Of a stretch of DNA of 13,474 nt, positions 13,386 through 13,474 are shown in pieces (positions within the stretch are counted from its first letter, which is position 1; each line of letters opens with the position of its first letter). The notes beneath the pieces are model-generated. The model worked only from the letters and a program-made list of their open reading frames with translations, had not been told where the DNA came from and ran no database searches. The position numbers and the translations under genes were made by a program. This DNA is from CAYJBP01 sp964368605 (lineage in GTDB: Bacteria > Bacillota > Dehalobacteriia > UBA4068), in NCBI GenBank assembly GCA_964368605.1, contig CAYJBP010000069.1, positions 1 through 13,474 of the forward strand. Reading direction: 5' to 3'.

Positions 13386-13474
13386 GAGCCCATAATCAGA
13401 ACCCACCCAGGCGGGGCTATTTGCCCACCTAGCTGCGTTGCGCCTCCTAGGCAGGCAACCAGCCTGCCGTCGTC
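13386..13474 (+). ncRNA. Candidate structured RNA or leader, cut by window end
   Basis: By my count about 60 of the 94 bases from 13381 to the end are G or C, far above the AT-rich surroundings, and the change occurs just after a good promoter. Several hairpins can form: GGGC/GCCC (13414-13417 with 13423-13426), flanked by AGG/CCT, and a perfect 7-bp stem GGCAGGC/GCCTGCC (13450-13456 with 13462-13468) with loop AACCA. CCTAG (13428-13432) can also pair with CTAGG (13447-13451), which competes with both. This looks like an RNA gene or a long structured leader running off the window. I looked for tRNA, RNase P, SRP, tmRNA, 6S and common riboswitch signatures and could not match one. Confidence 0.45.

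Noticed and set aside
13386..13474. Assignment of the GC-rich right edge to RNase P RNA, SRP RNA, tmRNA, 6S RNA or a known riboswitch
   Set aside because: No diagnostic core motif of any of these is visible in the part present; isolated short resemblances were not enough.
1..13474. Search for CRISPR arrays, insertion sequences, tRNA genes and attachment sites
   Set aside because: No regularly spaced repeats, transposase genes, terminal inverted repeats or tRNA T-loop patterns were seen.

Overview
The window comes from an AT-rich (I estimate about 40% GC) low-GC Gram-positive bacterium, most likely an anaerobic member of the Clostridia or a relative. The main clues are a SpoVT-type sporulation regulator, the SMC partners ScpA and ScpB beside trpS and a site-2 protease, strong AGGAGG-type ribosome binding sites, TTG and GTG starts, and a tryptophanyl-tRNA synthetase with a cysteine pattern like the iron-sulfur form known from Thermotoga. 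I cannot name a genus.

Left part, plus strand (1-4331): a near-consensus extended -10 promoter starts a tight housekeeping operon. Its genes are a site-2 protease, a small membrane protein with a zinc ribbon, trpS, scpA and scpB, which overlap or nearly touch, and it ends at a clear rho-independent terminator. The monocistronic spoVT follows, with its own strong terminator, and converges on the next operon.

Middle part, minus strand (4330-8779): a two-gene efflux operon encodes a lipoprotein membrane-fusion (HlyD/AcrA-like) adaptor and an RND-family transporter. The adaptor contains two consecutive copies of the lipoyl/barrel module. No outer-membrane channel gene is present.

Right part, plus strand (8940-13227): a five-gene cluster runs divergently from the efflux operon. 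It holds an OmpR-type response regulator and histidine kinase, a small RelA/SpoT-type (p)ppGpp synthetase, and a second regulator and kinase. All five genes overlap or are within 8 bases of each other, so they are probably co-transcribed. The 160-base divergent region carries two mirror-image tandem 8-mers with 11-base period (TTTATCTT-like), each exactly 7 bases from a -10-like element. This is the arrangement expected if the first regulator controls both its own operon and the pump.

Right edge (13228-13474): no gene is seen. An inverted repeat overlaps the -35 region of an extended -10 promoter, and a GC-rich, hairpin-rich segment follows that runs off the window. It is probably the 5' end of a structured RNA or leader whose identity I could not establish.

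The most interesting points are the alarmone synthetase between two two-component systems, the symmetric divergent operator, the duplicated adaptor, the unusual second regulator (degenerate DNA-recognition helix), and the unidentified GC-rich RNA candidate.
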